NCBI GenBank assembly: GCA_963746185.1
Contig: CAVVAE010000002.1
Location: forward strand, 1 to 64,000
DNA: 64,000 bases
DNA from: CAVVAE01 sp963746185
Lineage (GTDB): Bacteria; Actinomycetota; Actinomycetes; Propionibacteriales; Nocardioidaceae
Direction of reading: 5' to 3'
Shown here one piece after another: positions 49,737-58,121 of the stretch. Under the pieces are notes generated by a model, which had not been told where the DNA came from, did not search any database, and worked only from the letters and a program-made list of their open reading frames with translations. How positions within the stretch are numbered: the stretch's first letter is position 1; each line of letters begins with the position of its first letter. Made by a program: the position numbers and the translations under genes.

Positions 49737-51212
49737 CTAGTGTGCGCGATGCCCACCAGGCCCGTCGGGCTTGTCATCATCCTCGCGGTGGGCACCCTCA
49801 TGGCCGACGGCGATGATCGTTCCGTCGTCTCTGAGGTTAGCCGGGGCCACAGCGCGTGCCAGGTGATACCCGACGAGGGTGACGATCGTGCCGAACGCGA
49901 TGCCTGACAGTACGAAGTCGTCGGTGATCTCGAGCGACGTGTCGCCGATCGCGATGATGATCCCTGCGGCGACAGGAACCAGGTTGACGGGGCTGGCGAA
50001 ATTGACCCGGTTCTCGATCCAGATCTTCGCCCCGAGCAGCCCGATCATGCCGTACAAGATGACGGTGATGCCGCCGAGCACACCACCCGGGGTTTGGGAG
50101 ACCAAAGCACCGAACTTCGGCGAGAACCCGAACAGGATGGCAACGCCGGCCGCGACGAAGTAGGCCGCCGTCGAGTAGATGCGGGTGGCTGCCATCACGC
50201 CGATGTTCTCCGCGTACGTCGTGGTGGGTGAGCCACCCACGGACGAGGCGATCACTGTGCCGACGCCGTCGGCGGCGATGGCCCGACCCATGACCGGGTC
50301 GAGGTCTCGCTTGGTCATCTCCGCCACGGCCTTGACGTGTCCGGTGTTCTCCGCGACCAAGGCGATCACCGCTGGCAGCACCAGCAGGATGAACGTGATC
50401 GAGAAGTTGGGTGCGTGCCAGCCCACGGCGTCGAGGTTGCCGGCAAGGGTCTGGTTGCCGACGAGATCGCCAGGCGTGTGGGGTGGGAACCCCAGCCAGT
50501 CCGCAGCTTTGACGGCGTCCCAGTTGACGCGGTCGTGGGTGGTGACCTCACCGGCGGCTGCATCGAACGACGTGATCTGGCCAAAGATTCCGTCAAAGAT
50601 CCAGGAGAGCACGTAGCCGAAGACCAGTCCAAGGAAGATCGCTATACGACCGAGGAACCCTCGAGCCCCCACGGCGACCAGGATCACGAAGGCCATCGTG
50701 AGGAGTGCGATCCACTGGTCTTGCGGCCAGTAGATGTTGGCGACGACAGGCGCCAGGTTGAAGCCGATCAACATCACGACTGCGCCCGTGACGACCGGCG
50801 GCAGTACCGCGTGCAGCACATGAGAGCCGAGGAAGTGGATGAGGATTCCGACGAGAGCCAGCACGACTCCGGCAACCAGGATCGCGCCGGTGACATCGTC
50901 GGGGCCGCCCTCTTGGGCGTAGATGGCGGTGGCCCCGCCGACGAAGGACGCACTCGTCCCGAGATAGCTCGGGACTTTGCCTTGGACGATGAGCAGGAAG
51001 CAGACCGTCGCGATTCCACTCATCATGATCGCCAGTTGCGGGCTCAAACCCATGATGACGGGGAAGACGAACGTCGCCCCGAACATCGCGACGACGTGCT
51101 GGGCCCCGAGCCCGAAGGTTCTCGGCCACGAAAGCCGCTCGTCCGGTGCTACGGCCTCGCCAGGCGGCGGCGTCTTGCCGTCGTAAACAACCTTCCATGT
51201 CAACATCGCCAT
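49737..51212 (-). CDS. NCS2 family nucleobase permease (uracil/xanthine type)
   Basis: A 491-residue membrane transporter with about 14 predicted helices. The start RTFGLGAQHVVAMFGATFVFPVIMG is the UraA/NCS2 hallmark, and the central QTPGGVLGGITVILYGMIG and AENTGHVKAVAEMT are the substrate-gate regions of the family. In UraA these areas bind uracil. The C-terminal cytosolic tail is charged. Two start choices exist; ATG at 51212 has AGGAG 10 bases upstream. A 15-base palindrome sits in its upstream region. It feeds the molybdenum hydroxylase just downstream. Confidence 0.9.
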   Translation of the reverse strand: MAMLTWKVVYDGKTPPPGEAVAPDERLSWPRTFGLGAQHVVAMFGATFVFPVIMGLSPQLAIMMSGIATVCFLLIVQGKVPSYLGTSASFVGGATAIYAQEGGPDDVTGAILVAGVVLALVGILIHFLGSHVLHAVLPPVVTGAVVMLIGFNLAPVVANIYWPQDQWIALLTMAFVILVAVGARGFLGRIAIFLGLVFGYVLSWIFDGIFGQITSFDAAAGEVTTHDRVNWDAVKAADWLGFPPHTPGDLVGNQTLAGNLDAVGWHAPNFSITFILLVLPAVIALVAENTGHVKAVAEMTKRDLDPVMGRAIAADGVGTVIASSVGGSPTTTYAENIGVMAATRIYSTAAYFVAAGVAILFGFSPKFGALVSQTPGGVLGGITVILYGMIGLLGAKIWIENRVNFASPVNLVPVAAGIIIAIGDTSLEITDDFVLSGIAFGTIVTLVGYHLARAVAPANLRDDGTIIAVGHEGAHREDDDKPDGPGGHRAH

Positions 51213-51239
51213 GATCGATCCACTCCTCAAGAGGGCGTG

Positions 51240-51254
51240 ACAGGTGTCACCTGT
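51240..51254. promoter_or_regulatory. Palindromic operator candidate upstream of the NCS2 permease
   Basis: ACAGGTG, T, CACCTGT is a perfect 7-base-arm palindrome 28 bases upstream of the permease start. It is the most symmetrical site in the 132-base region between the permease and the flavoprotein gene. It may be bound by PucR or another regulator. Confidence 0.5.
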
Positions 51255-51344
51255 TCACAGAATGCCGGAACGCGAGGACCTCAACACCGCGACGCGCAGG
51301 GAGAAACCCTGCCGAACCCACCGCCACATCCGAGCAAATGCCGC

Positions 51345-52250
51345 TCAGCGATCGGCGAGGGCGCGCTCGACGTCCTCATCGACCAGGTCTGCATTGAGGG
51401 CGATCGCGGTCGCTGATCCTTGCCCCGCTGCACTGATGACCTGTGCGCGGGGATCGGCGGCGTTGCCCGCGACCCAGACGCCGGCAACGCTGGTGCGTCC
51501 CTCGGGATCGTGGACCACCCAGCCGTTCTCATCCGACTCGCAACCCAGGCCGGTGAGCAGGTCAGCGTTCGGTACGAAGCGCGGGCGCACGAACACTGCC
51601 GCACGAGGGATGACGGTGCCGCCGACCAGTTCGACGCCCTGGAGTTGATCGTCGTCGATGGCGAGCCGTGCGACGGTGCCTTCATCGATGCGGACGCCAC
51701 GGGCAGCGAGCTGTTCGCGCTGCTCCGGGGTGAGGGCGTAGGTGTGAGGGAACAGCGTGACGTCGGACGACCACTGCCGCAACAACAAGGCGTGTTGAAC
51801 CGCGTCAGCCGTGCCGCCCAGCACTCCGAGCGGTTGGTCGCGGACCTCGTAGCCATGGCAGTAGGGGCAGTGCAGCAGGTCTCGTCCCCACCGCTCTCGC
51901 ACACCCGGAATGTCAGGCAGTTCGTCGCGCAGTCCGGTGGCCACGAGAACTCGGCGGGCACTCAGCGGTGAGCCACCGGCGAGTCGCGCGTGGAAGCCGA
52001 GCTCGATGCCAACCACGGTGTCGTCGATCAAGGTGCCGCCATAGCCGGACACCTCCGACCGACCAGCCGCGATGAGGTCGTGTGGCGGCATGCCATCCCG
52101 GGACAGAAAACCCTGCATGTGGGCGGCCGGCGCGTTGCGTGGCTCGCCCGCATCCACCACAGCCACCGCGCGCCTGGCTCGGGTCAGCACGAGTGCTGCA
52201 CTCAGGCCGGCAGCCCCGCCACCTACCACCAGGACGTCGTACTTCGTCAT
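51345..52250 (-). CDS. NAD(P)/FAD-dependent oxidoreductase, thioredoxin reductase-like
   Basis: A 301-residue flavoprotein. The FAD-binding VVGGGAAGLSAAL at the start and the redox motif CPYC (DLLHCPYCHGYEV) at about residue 130 put it in the thioredoxin-reductase superfamily. The NAD(P) site VLGGTADAVQHAL follows. The closing VWVAGNAADPRAQVISAAGQGSATA is typical. Could be a thioredoxin reductase-like enzyme or a flavoprotein electron partner. It lies 4 bases after pucR, so likely co-transcribed with it. Confidence 0.88.
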   Translation of the reverse strand: MTKYDVLVVGGGAAGLSAALVLTRARRAVAVVDAGEPRNAPAAHMQGFLSRDGMPPHDLIAAGRSEVSGYGGTLIDDTVVGIELGFHARLAGGSPLSARRVLVATGLRDELPDIPGVRERWGRDLLHCPYCHGYEVRDQPLGVLGGTADAVQHALLLRQWSSDVTLFPHTYALTPEQREQLAARGVRIDEGTVARLAIDDDQLQGVELVGGTVIPRAAVFVRPRFVPNADLLTGLGCESDENGWVVHDPEGRTSVAGVWVAGNAADPRAQVISAAGQGSATAIALNADLVDEDVERALADR

Positions 52251-52254
52251 ACCG

Positions 52255-53946
52255 TCAGAGGCCGCGCATCTGCATCACACGGAGTGCGAGCGACAGGTCG
52301 AGCTGGCGGTCAGGGTCCTCGGTGAACGGCCCGACCATCCGTTCGAGCTTCGTGATGCGGTAGCGCAGCGTGTTGTAGTGGAAGTGCAGCCGCCGAGACG
52401 TCTCGGCAACATTGAAGTTGGTGTCGAGCAGTACCCGAAGCGTCGCTCGCATGTCTGCCGCCTCGGGGTCGCTCTCGTGGGCGAGCTCACCGAGGACTTC
52501 GCTGACGAAGTTGCGCAGCTCGTTGACGTCCTCGATCAGGCTGAGCAACCGGAATGCTCCGAGGTCGTCGAAGTGAGCAACGGCAGACGTGCCCTGGAGC
52601 TGCCTGCCGACGTGGACGGCGCGGCGGGCCTGTTCGTAGCCGGGCGCGATCCCGCCCGGGTCGTCGATGATCCTGCTCACGCCCGTTCCAAACGACAGCC
52701 GGCCGCCGCCGCCGTCGCCTGACACACCCTTGACGAGCTCGGCGACGACATCGCGCGGCCTGATGCCGTCGGGGATCGCGACGAGCGACACCACCTCCTG
52801 GGCGAACCCAACGACCGGCGCGGCCCGGTCATGGCGGCCGACGACGTTGATCCAGGCGTTCGAGAAACGATCTTGGGCCGTACGAGGGTCAGGTTGCGGA
52901 GGATCGTCGGCCTTGAAAGCGCCGAGGCTCTCGCGTGGGTCAAGTGCCGCGACGACCACGACGAGTGGACGAGACACATCCCAGCCAAGGGCATCGAAAT
53001 GTGCGATCACCATGTCGGGCGGACCGGCCCGGTTGATCAACACGTCGCGCACGAAGTCGCCGCGGTACTTGGCCTCGACGGCCTGCACGGCAATGGATTT
53101 GGTGATGGTCAACGCCGCGACGGTGGCGGCGCGCTCCAGCACGTGCACGTCGGCCGTGGGAACCGAGTCGCCCTCGCGTACGACGACCAGCCGCCCGTGG
53201 TCGACCTTGCCTGCCATGACCGGCACGACGGCAAGAGCCACGTCACCGGCCCGGTGGGTGCCGGGCGAGAACCGTTCAGACCTGAAACGTCCCGACTCCA
53301 CGAACATGTCGGGCAGGCTCATCAGGTCACGGTCTCCCGCGCGAGGCGAAGCGGCCAGCACTCGGCCGTCGGTGGTGGTGACGAATGTCTGTCCGGCCAG
53401 CAGCCCTCCGAGCTCAGTCACCAGCTCATCGAGTCCGCCACCGTCGAGGATCACGGAGACGAGCGTGCGGTGGACGACCTCGCTGCGTTCGAGAATCGTT
53501 GATTGCCGATTGAGCACATCGCCGAGAACGGCATTGAGCAGATCATCGAAAGCCACGTCGTCGGCCAACAGCACGAGCGGCAGGCCAACCCGGTCGGCCT
53601 CCGCCAGCATGTCTTCGGGTAGCTCGCTGAGGTAGCGACGCAGCTTCACACCAAGAGCCGACACGCCAGCGCGATCCAGCGACGACACGAGTGACGCGAG
53701 GCCCTGCGGTACCTCGCGCAAGGGGTAGCCGGTCGTCAGCAAGAGCTCGTGCGGCTTGACCCACGGCTCGATATCGGGCACTTCCATGATGTTGGCTCGG
53801 GTGACCACCCGGTCGAGCCCCTTATGACCTGCGACGACCTCGGCGTCGGCGAACGCGGCAAGTTTCAACAGGTCTCCGACCCGGACCGCAGAGCCGTCTG
53901 ACAACTCATTGACGATTCGCGGCGGATCGTTGGCAACATTGCCCAT
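52255..53946 (-). CDS. PucR family transcriptional regulator
   Basis: A 563-residue regulator. The N-terminal PucR sensor domain (about residues 20-150: RVGDLLKLAAFADAEVVAGHKGLDRVVTRANIMEVPDIEPWVKPHELLLTTGY) is followed by a CdaR-type GGDEF-like region and a C-terminal PucR-type helix-turn-helix (LDTNFNVAETSRRLHFHYNTLRYRITKLERM). PucR regulators control purine and pyrimidine catabolism. The start at 53946 faces the divergent DUF2877 gene across 59 bases holding an inverted repeat. It probably controls both sides. Confidence 0.92.
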   Translation of the reverse strand: MGNVANDPPRIVNELSDGSAVRVGDLLKLAAFADAEVVAGHKGLDRVVTRANIMEVPDIEPWVKPHELLLTTGYPLREVPQGLASLVSSLDRAGVSALGVKLRRYLSELPEDMLAEADRVGLPLVLLADDVAFDDLLNAVLGDVLNRQSTILERSEVVHRTLVSVILDGGGLDELVTELGGLLAGQTFVTTTDGRVLAASPRAGDRDLMSLPDMFVESGRFRSERFSPGTHRAGDVALAVVPVMAGKVDHGRLVVVREGDSVPTADVHVLERAATVAALTITKSIAVQAVEAKYRGDFVRDVLINRAGPPDMVIAHFDALGWDVSRPLVVVVAALDPRESLGAFKADDPPQPDPRTAQDRFSNAWINVVGRHDRAAPVVGFAQEVVSLVAIPDGIRPRDVVAELVKGVSGDGGGGRLSFGTGVSRIIDDPGGIAPGYEQARRAVHVGRQLQGTSAVAHFDDLGAFRLLSLIEDVNELRNFVSEVLGELAHESDPEAADMRATLRVLLDTNFNVAETSRRLHFHYNTLRYRITKLERMVGPFTEDPDRQLDLSLALRVMQMRGL

Positions 53947-53952
53947 GCCAGG

Positions 53953-53976
53953 GACCGTAGCGCAGCAGTTACGGTC
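53953..53976. promoter_or_regulatory. Inverted repeat in the pucR / DUF2877 divergent region
   Basis: GACCGTA (53953-53959) and TACGGTC (53970-53976) form a perfect 7-base inverted repeat with a 10-base spacer. It lies 7 bases upstream of the pucR start and 30 bases upstream of the divergent start. Candidate PucR binding site. Confidence 0.55.
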
Positions 53977-54005
53977 ACTACCAGTAGTTCCGCGACTTCA
54001 GAGCG

Positions 54006-54728
54006 ATGGATTGGAGGCGGGAGGTAGTGCAGAACTCGCGGCTCATGTCGGCGAGCGTCTTGCTCGCCCCCCTCCTGGACGGCCCTGTTCGGCGCCTCCA
54101 CACCGCGTACCAAAGCCGCTATGCCGCCCAAATCGCCGACGACTCAGGACGTGTGGTTTTCTCCGTCATACATCCCGACGCCGTGCGTCTTCCCTTTGCT
54201 TGCAGCATTACCGCTCCCGTCAGCGTGTCGCCGTCGATCTCGGTCGGAGACGGATCGCTGACTTGGGGTAATGACCTGTACACAGTGGCGCGCTGGTGGC
54301 AGCCCGCCCGGCCACGGTTCGGGGTGCTCCGCCGTGCGGAGCGTCCCGCCGCGGCGAACGAACTCCTCGCCGAGTGGCCTGACATGCTCGGCCGCGGACC
54401 AGGTCTGACACCGTACGGCGACGACGTCCTGTGCGGTGCGTTGGTCGCCCTGCATGCAGCAAGCGCTCCCGGTTTCGCCAGCCTGGCCGACGAGATCCGG
54501 AACGCCGACCTCGAAGCCCGGACAACCGCGACCTCTGCCTCCCTGCTCCGAACCGCGTGCGACGGATGGTGCATCGACGAGTTGGCGGACTACCTGCGCG
54601 CTCTCGCGACCGACACCGGCGTTGCTCGAGCCGAGGCGACGCTGCGCGGTGTGGGCGCATCGTCGGGCCATGGACTCATCGAAGGGGTCGCCCGCGTCCT
54701 GCCCCATGGTTCGTTGGCTGCTGCATGA
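54006..54728 (+). CDS. DUF2877 family protein (AllH-like transcarbamylase component)
   Basis: A 240-residue DUF2877 protein. The core ELLAEWPDMLGRGPGLTPYGDDVLCGALVALHA carries the GPGLTPxGDD motif typical of the family. DUF2877 (E. coli YlbF/AllH), DUF1116 (YlbE/AllG) and FdrA (AllF) together form the three-part oxamate transcarbamylase described for the allantoin pathway. The ATG at 54006 lacks a clear ribosome-binding site; a GTG at 54027 or ATG at 54045 is possible. Coupled by ATGA to fdrA. Confidence 0.85.
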   Translation: MDWRREVVQNSRLMSASVLLAPLLDGPVRRLHTAYQSRYAAQIADDSGRVVFSVIHPDAVRLPFACSITAPVSVSPSISVGDGSLTWGNDLYTVARWWQPARPRFGVLRRAERPAAANELLAEWPDMLGRGPGLTPYGDDVLCGALVALHAASAPGFASLADEIRNADLEARTTATSASLLRTACDGWCIDELADYLRALATDTGVARAEATLRGVGASSGHGLIEGVARVLPHGSLAAA

Positions 54729-56186
54729 CCCGGTTCGTCGAAGTACGCAAGGGCGCCTACCAGGACTCGGTCAGCCTGATGCAGATCAGCCGTGAGATCT
54801 CCGACCGTCCTGACGTGGGCTCGGCGCTCGTGGCGATGGCGACCGAGCTCAATCTGGAACTGTTGACGGGGATGGGCTTCGCGCCACCCGAAGGCGCCTC
54901 TCCCAACGACATGGTGGTGGCGATCGAGGCTGATGACGATGCCGCCGCAACGGCAGCCCAAGCTGCTCTGGACGAGGCGCTGAGTCGACGGCCGGCAGCT
55001 CAAGGCTTTGGGACGTCGGGGTTGCCGCCCGCGCCGACGGTCACCGCAGCCGCGCGCCGCGTGGGGGCCTCGATCGCGCTGATCAGTACGCCGGGACGGG
55101 TAGCAGCGATCGATGCCGCCGACGCCCTCGCGAACGGGCTCGACGTGATGATCTTCAGTGACAACGTCTCGGTGGCTCACGAAGTGGCGCTCAAGACGAT
55201 GGCCGCGCAGTCAGGGCTGCTGGTGATGGGCCCCGACTGCGGGACCGCTGTCGTCGACGGGGTCGGACTGGGGTTCGCCAACGTCGTACGACCAGGTCCC
55301 GTCGGAATCGTCGCCGCATCGGGCACGGGAGCCCAGCAGCTGCTCGCGCTGCTCGATGGCGTCGGTCTCGGTGTGAAGCACTGCATCGGAGTGGGAGGGA
55401 GGGACTTGTCGACCGAAGTAAGCGGTCGCTCCACAATCGCTGCTCTTGACCGGCTTACGGCTGATGACGACGTGGAGACCATCGTCGTGATCTCCAAGCC
55501 GCCAGCCGCGGACGTGGCCCGCCAGGTGACAGCGCACGCCGAGTCGCTGGGCAAGCCCGTCGTCGTCTGCTACCTCGGGATGGGTCAACCCGACATCACG
55601 GCGACGGCGGAGCGGGTCGCGAGAGCCGCTGGTGCCTCCTGGACGACGCCACGACGATGGGGGGGAGACGCGCCGCAGCCTCGGGAGGGATTCGTTCGCG
55701 GGCTGTTCGCCGGCGGCACCCTGTGCGATGAGGCGATGATCATCGCGGCAGAGACGCTCGGCACCGTCGAGCTCCAACATCCCGCTGGCGGGGCAGCCCG
55801 CGCTCGACGACGACCTGCGGAGCGACGGACACACGTTCATCGACTTCGGCGACGACCAGCTCACCGCCGGCCGACCACATCCGATGATCGACCCCAGTCT
55901 GCGCCTGGAGCGGTTGCAGCAGGAGCTCGCCACCGACGACTGCGCCGTGGTGCTGCTCGACGTGGTGCTGGGTCATGGAGCACATGCCGACCCGGCCGCT
56001 GATCTGGCTCCGGTGATCGCCGCCGCGCAGAAACCCGTCGTGGTCTCACTTATCGGCACGCGCGACGACCCACAACAGCTCGACGCGACGGCCGAACAAC
56101 TAGCCGCGGCAGGGGCGATCGTTCACGCCTCGAATGCTGCGGCTACGCGAGAGGCCGTCTCGATGGTCAAGCAGGCGGCACCATGA
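54725..56186 (+). pseudogene. fdrA: FdrA family protein (AllF-like), one-base frameshift
   Basis: An acyl-CoA-synthetase-like (SucD-type) protein. KGAYQDSVSLMQISREI at the start, MGPDCGTAVVDGVGLGFANVVRPG, GTGAQQLLALLDGVGLGVKHCIGVGGRDLS and, after frame change, GHTFIDFGDDQLTAGRPHPMIDPSLRLERL are FdrA signatures. Dropping one base near 55769 restores 486 residues. The E. coli protein is longer, about 555. Both ends overlap neighbours by ATGA. The rest is well kept, so a sequence error is likely. Confidence 0.82.
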
Positions 56187-57580
56187 CGGCGACCCGAGGG
56201 CTCTCCGCAACAGCAGTGGTGACCGCAGGCGCGCAGTTGCTCGACGACGCCCTGACGGGCCAGGGAGTGACGACCTCGCCGGTCGACTGGTCACCGCCGA
56301 TCGCCGGCACTGAGTCCGCGCTGGCGACCGTGATGCTCGATCCGCGGCGTGCGGCCGCGAATGCTGACGCCGTCAGCGCGATGACGTCCGCGCATGCAAG
56401 CCTCGTCGACGTACGCCCCGCTGCCGACGTGCTCGGCCTCGAGCCTGGCCAGTTCCTGCATGCTGGGCCGCCGATCACCTGGGAGCGCGCATCAGGACCG
56501 ATGCGCGGCGCACTCATCGGTGCCGTGCTGTTCGAGGGCTTGGCCGGGTCGCCTGAGGAGGCCGAGGCGTTGCTCGCTTCGGGGGGCTGTAGCTGGGAGC
56601 CGTGTCACCAGCGCGGCGCGGTCGGACCGATGGCGGGTGTGGTGTCGTCCTCGATGTGGATGTTCGAGCTGTCCGACGACGTGCACGACCGGCAGTCGTG
56701 GTGCTCGCTGAACGAGGGTCTCGGCAAGGTGCTCCGGTACGGCGCCTACTCCCCCGACGTGATCACCCGCCTGCATTGGATGGCCGACGTCCTCGGTCCG
56801 GCCCTCCAGACCGCCACGCGCGCGAAGGGCCCGATCGACATCCTCGCGATCGCCGCGCAGATGATCCAGATGGGCGACGAAGGGCACAACCGCAACCGCG
56901 CCGGCACTCTGATGCTCCTCAAGGAGTGGCTACCCGACCTCATCACGTCCGGCCTCGACGCCGCTGACGTCGCCGAGGTCGTGCGCTTCGTGTCAGGGAA
57001 CGACCACTTCTTCCTCAATCTGGTGATGCCGGCGTGCAAGCTGATGACCGCCGCTGCCGTCGGGATCCCCGGATCGACCGTCGTCACGACGATGGCGCGC
57101 AACGGCACCGACTTTGGCATCCAGGTTTCGGGAACGGGAGACGCGTGGTTCGTGGGTCCCGCGCAGATTGCTGACGGTCTTTACCTGGGTAGCTACGGTC
57201 CCGACGACGCAAACCCCGACATCGGCGACTCGGCCATCACCGAGACCGCGGGGATCGGCGGCTTCGCGATGGCTACGGCGCCGGCCATCGTGCGGTTCGT
57301 TGGTGGTTCGGTGCCCGATGCATTGGCGACGACGCTGCGGATGTACGACCTCTGCGTCGGAGAGAACCCCGGGTGGGGCATCCCGATCATGGAGTTCCGC
57401 GGGACGCCCACGGGCATCGACGTCACGTCGGTACTCCGCTCGGGACAGTTGCCGCAGATCAACACCGGCATGGCCGGCAAGGTGGCCGGTGTGGGCCAGG
57501 TCGGCGCCGGACTGGTCAGCCCGCCGATGGAGTGCTTCACCGAGGCCATCGCCGCCATGGCTGAAGCGGTTCCGGGCTAG
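56183..57580 (+). CDS. DUF1116 family protein (AllG-like transcarbamylase component)
   Basis: A 465-residue DUF1116 protein. PITWERASGPMRGALIGAVLFEGLA, CHQRGAVGPMAGVVSSSMWMF, QMGDEGHNRNRAGTLML and VVTTMARNGTDFGIQVSGTGDAWFVGPA are conserved stretches of the family. The final GTPTGIDVTSVLRSGQLPQINTGMAGKVAGVGQVGAGLV is also typical. With FdrA and DUF2877 it would form the carbamoyl-transfer complex. The ATG overlaps the fdrA stop. Normal length. Confidence 0.88.
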   Translation: MTATRGLSATAVVTAGAQLLDDALTGQGVTTSPVDWSPPIAGTESALATVMLDPRRAAANADAVSAMTSAHASLVDVRPAADVLGLEPGQFLHAGPPITWERASGPMRGALIGAVLFEGLAGSPEEAEALLASGGCSWEPCHQRGAVGPMAGVVSSSMWMFELSDDVHDRQSWCSLNEGLGKVLRYGAYSPDVITRLHWMADVLGPALQTATRAKGPIDILAIAAQMIQMGDEGHNRNRAGTLMLLKEWLPDLITSGLDAADVAEVVRFVSGNDHFFLNLVMPACKLMTAAAVGIPGSTVVTTMARNGTDFGIQVSGTGDAWFVGPAQIADGLYLGSYGPDDANPDIGDSAITETAGIGGFAMATAPAIVRFVGGSVPDALATTLRMYDLCVGENPGWGIPIMEFRGTPTGIDVTSVLRSGQLPQINTGMAGKVAGVGQVGAGLVSPPMECFTEAIAAMAEAVPG

Positions 57581-58077
57581 CTCAGCGGATCGATGTGGCT
57601 GGCGAACCAGCACATCTCGTCGTCGATCGCTTCCTTCATGTAGTCGATCGACAGTGAGCGCGGAGTCCCGTCAGGTGAGAGCCTCAACGTGACCTCGTCG
57701 GCGCCACGCCTCTCGGCTCGTGCTGCCTCGTCCAGGATGCCTTGCAGACTCGGGATCATCTCGATGTCTTGCGGGAGGTGGGTGTACCGGTTCGCCACCT
57801 TGACGTCGGTCACCTCGCCCTTGTGCACAGTCACCCGGAAGCTGCCCAACCCATCCCGCTCCCCACAGCTCGACCGGAACATGTAGGTGTAGCTCGCTCG
57901 GGGGCCGGTCAGCGCGGACCCGCCGACAGCCGGCGTGCCAGTGGTCGCCTGGGGTCCAGGGGTTGTCTGGCTGGCCGCAGCCACCTCCGCCGGCGGCTTC
58001 GCGTCAGCGTTCGAGCACGCGGTCGAGCAGACCGCGATCACGAGGAGGGCTGCCAGGCCGAGCTTCGCTTGGTTCAT
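57577..58077 (-). CDS. DUF6174-like lipoprotein
   Basis: A 166-residue protein with a signal peptide (LGLAALLVIAVCSTAC) and a Cys near residue 21 that may be lipidated. The mature domain (SYTYMFRSSCG, FRVTVHKGEVTDVKVANRY, DEAARAERRGADEVTLRLSPDGTPRSLSIDY, DDEMCWFASHIDPL) matches the DUF6174 pattern, an envelope family of unknown function. It overlaps the DUF1116 stop convergently by 4 bases. Confidence 0.7.
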   Translation of the reverse strand: MNQAKLGLAALLVIAVCSTACSNADAKPPAEVAAASQTTPGPQATTGTPAVGGSALTGPRASYTYMFRSSCGERDGLGSFRVTVHKGEVTDVKVANRYTHLPQDIEMIPSLQGILDEAARAERRGADEVTLRLSPDGTPRSLSIDYMKEAIDDEMCWFASHIDPLS

Positions 58078-58121
58078 GGCGATCTGACGTTGATGCGCCG
58101 TGAGAGGTTCCACCCATCGGC

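Noticed and set aside
53041..53635. Plus-strand reading frames antisense to pucR (up to 322 codons)
   Set aside because: Ser/Arg-rich shadow frames with no domain. PucR is complete with sensor and helix-turn-helix.
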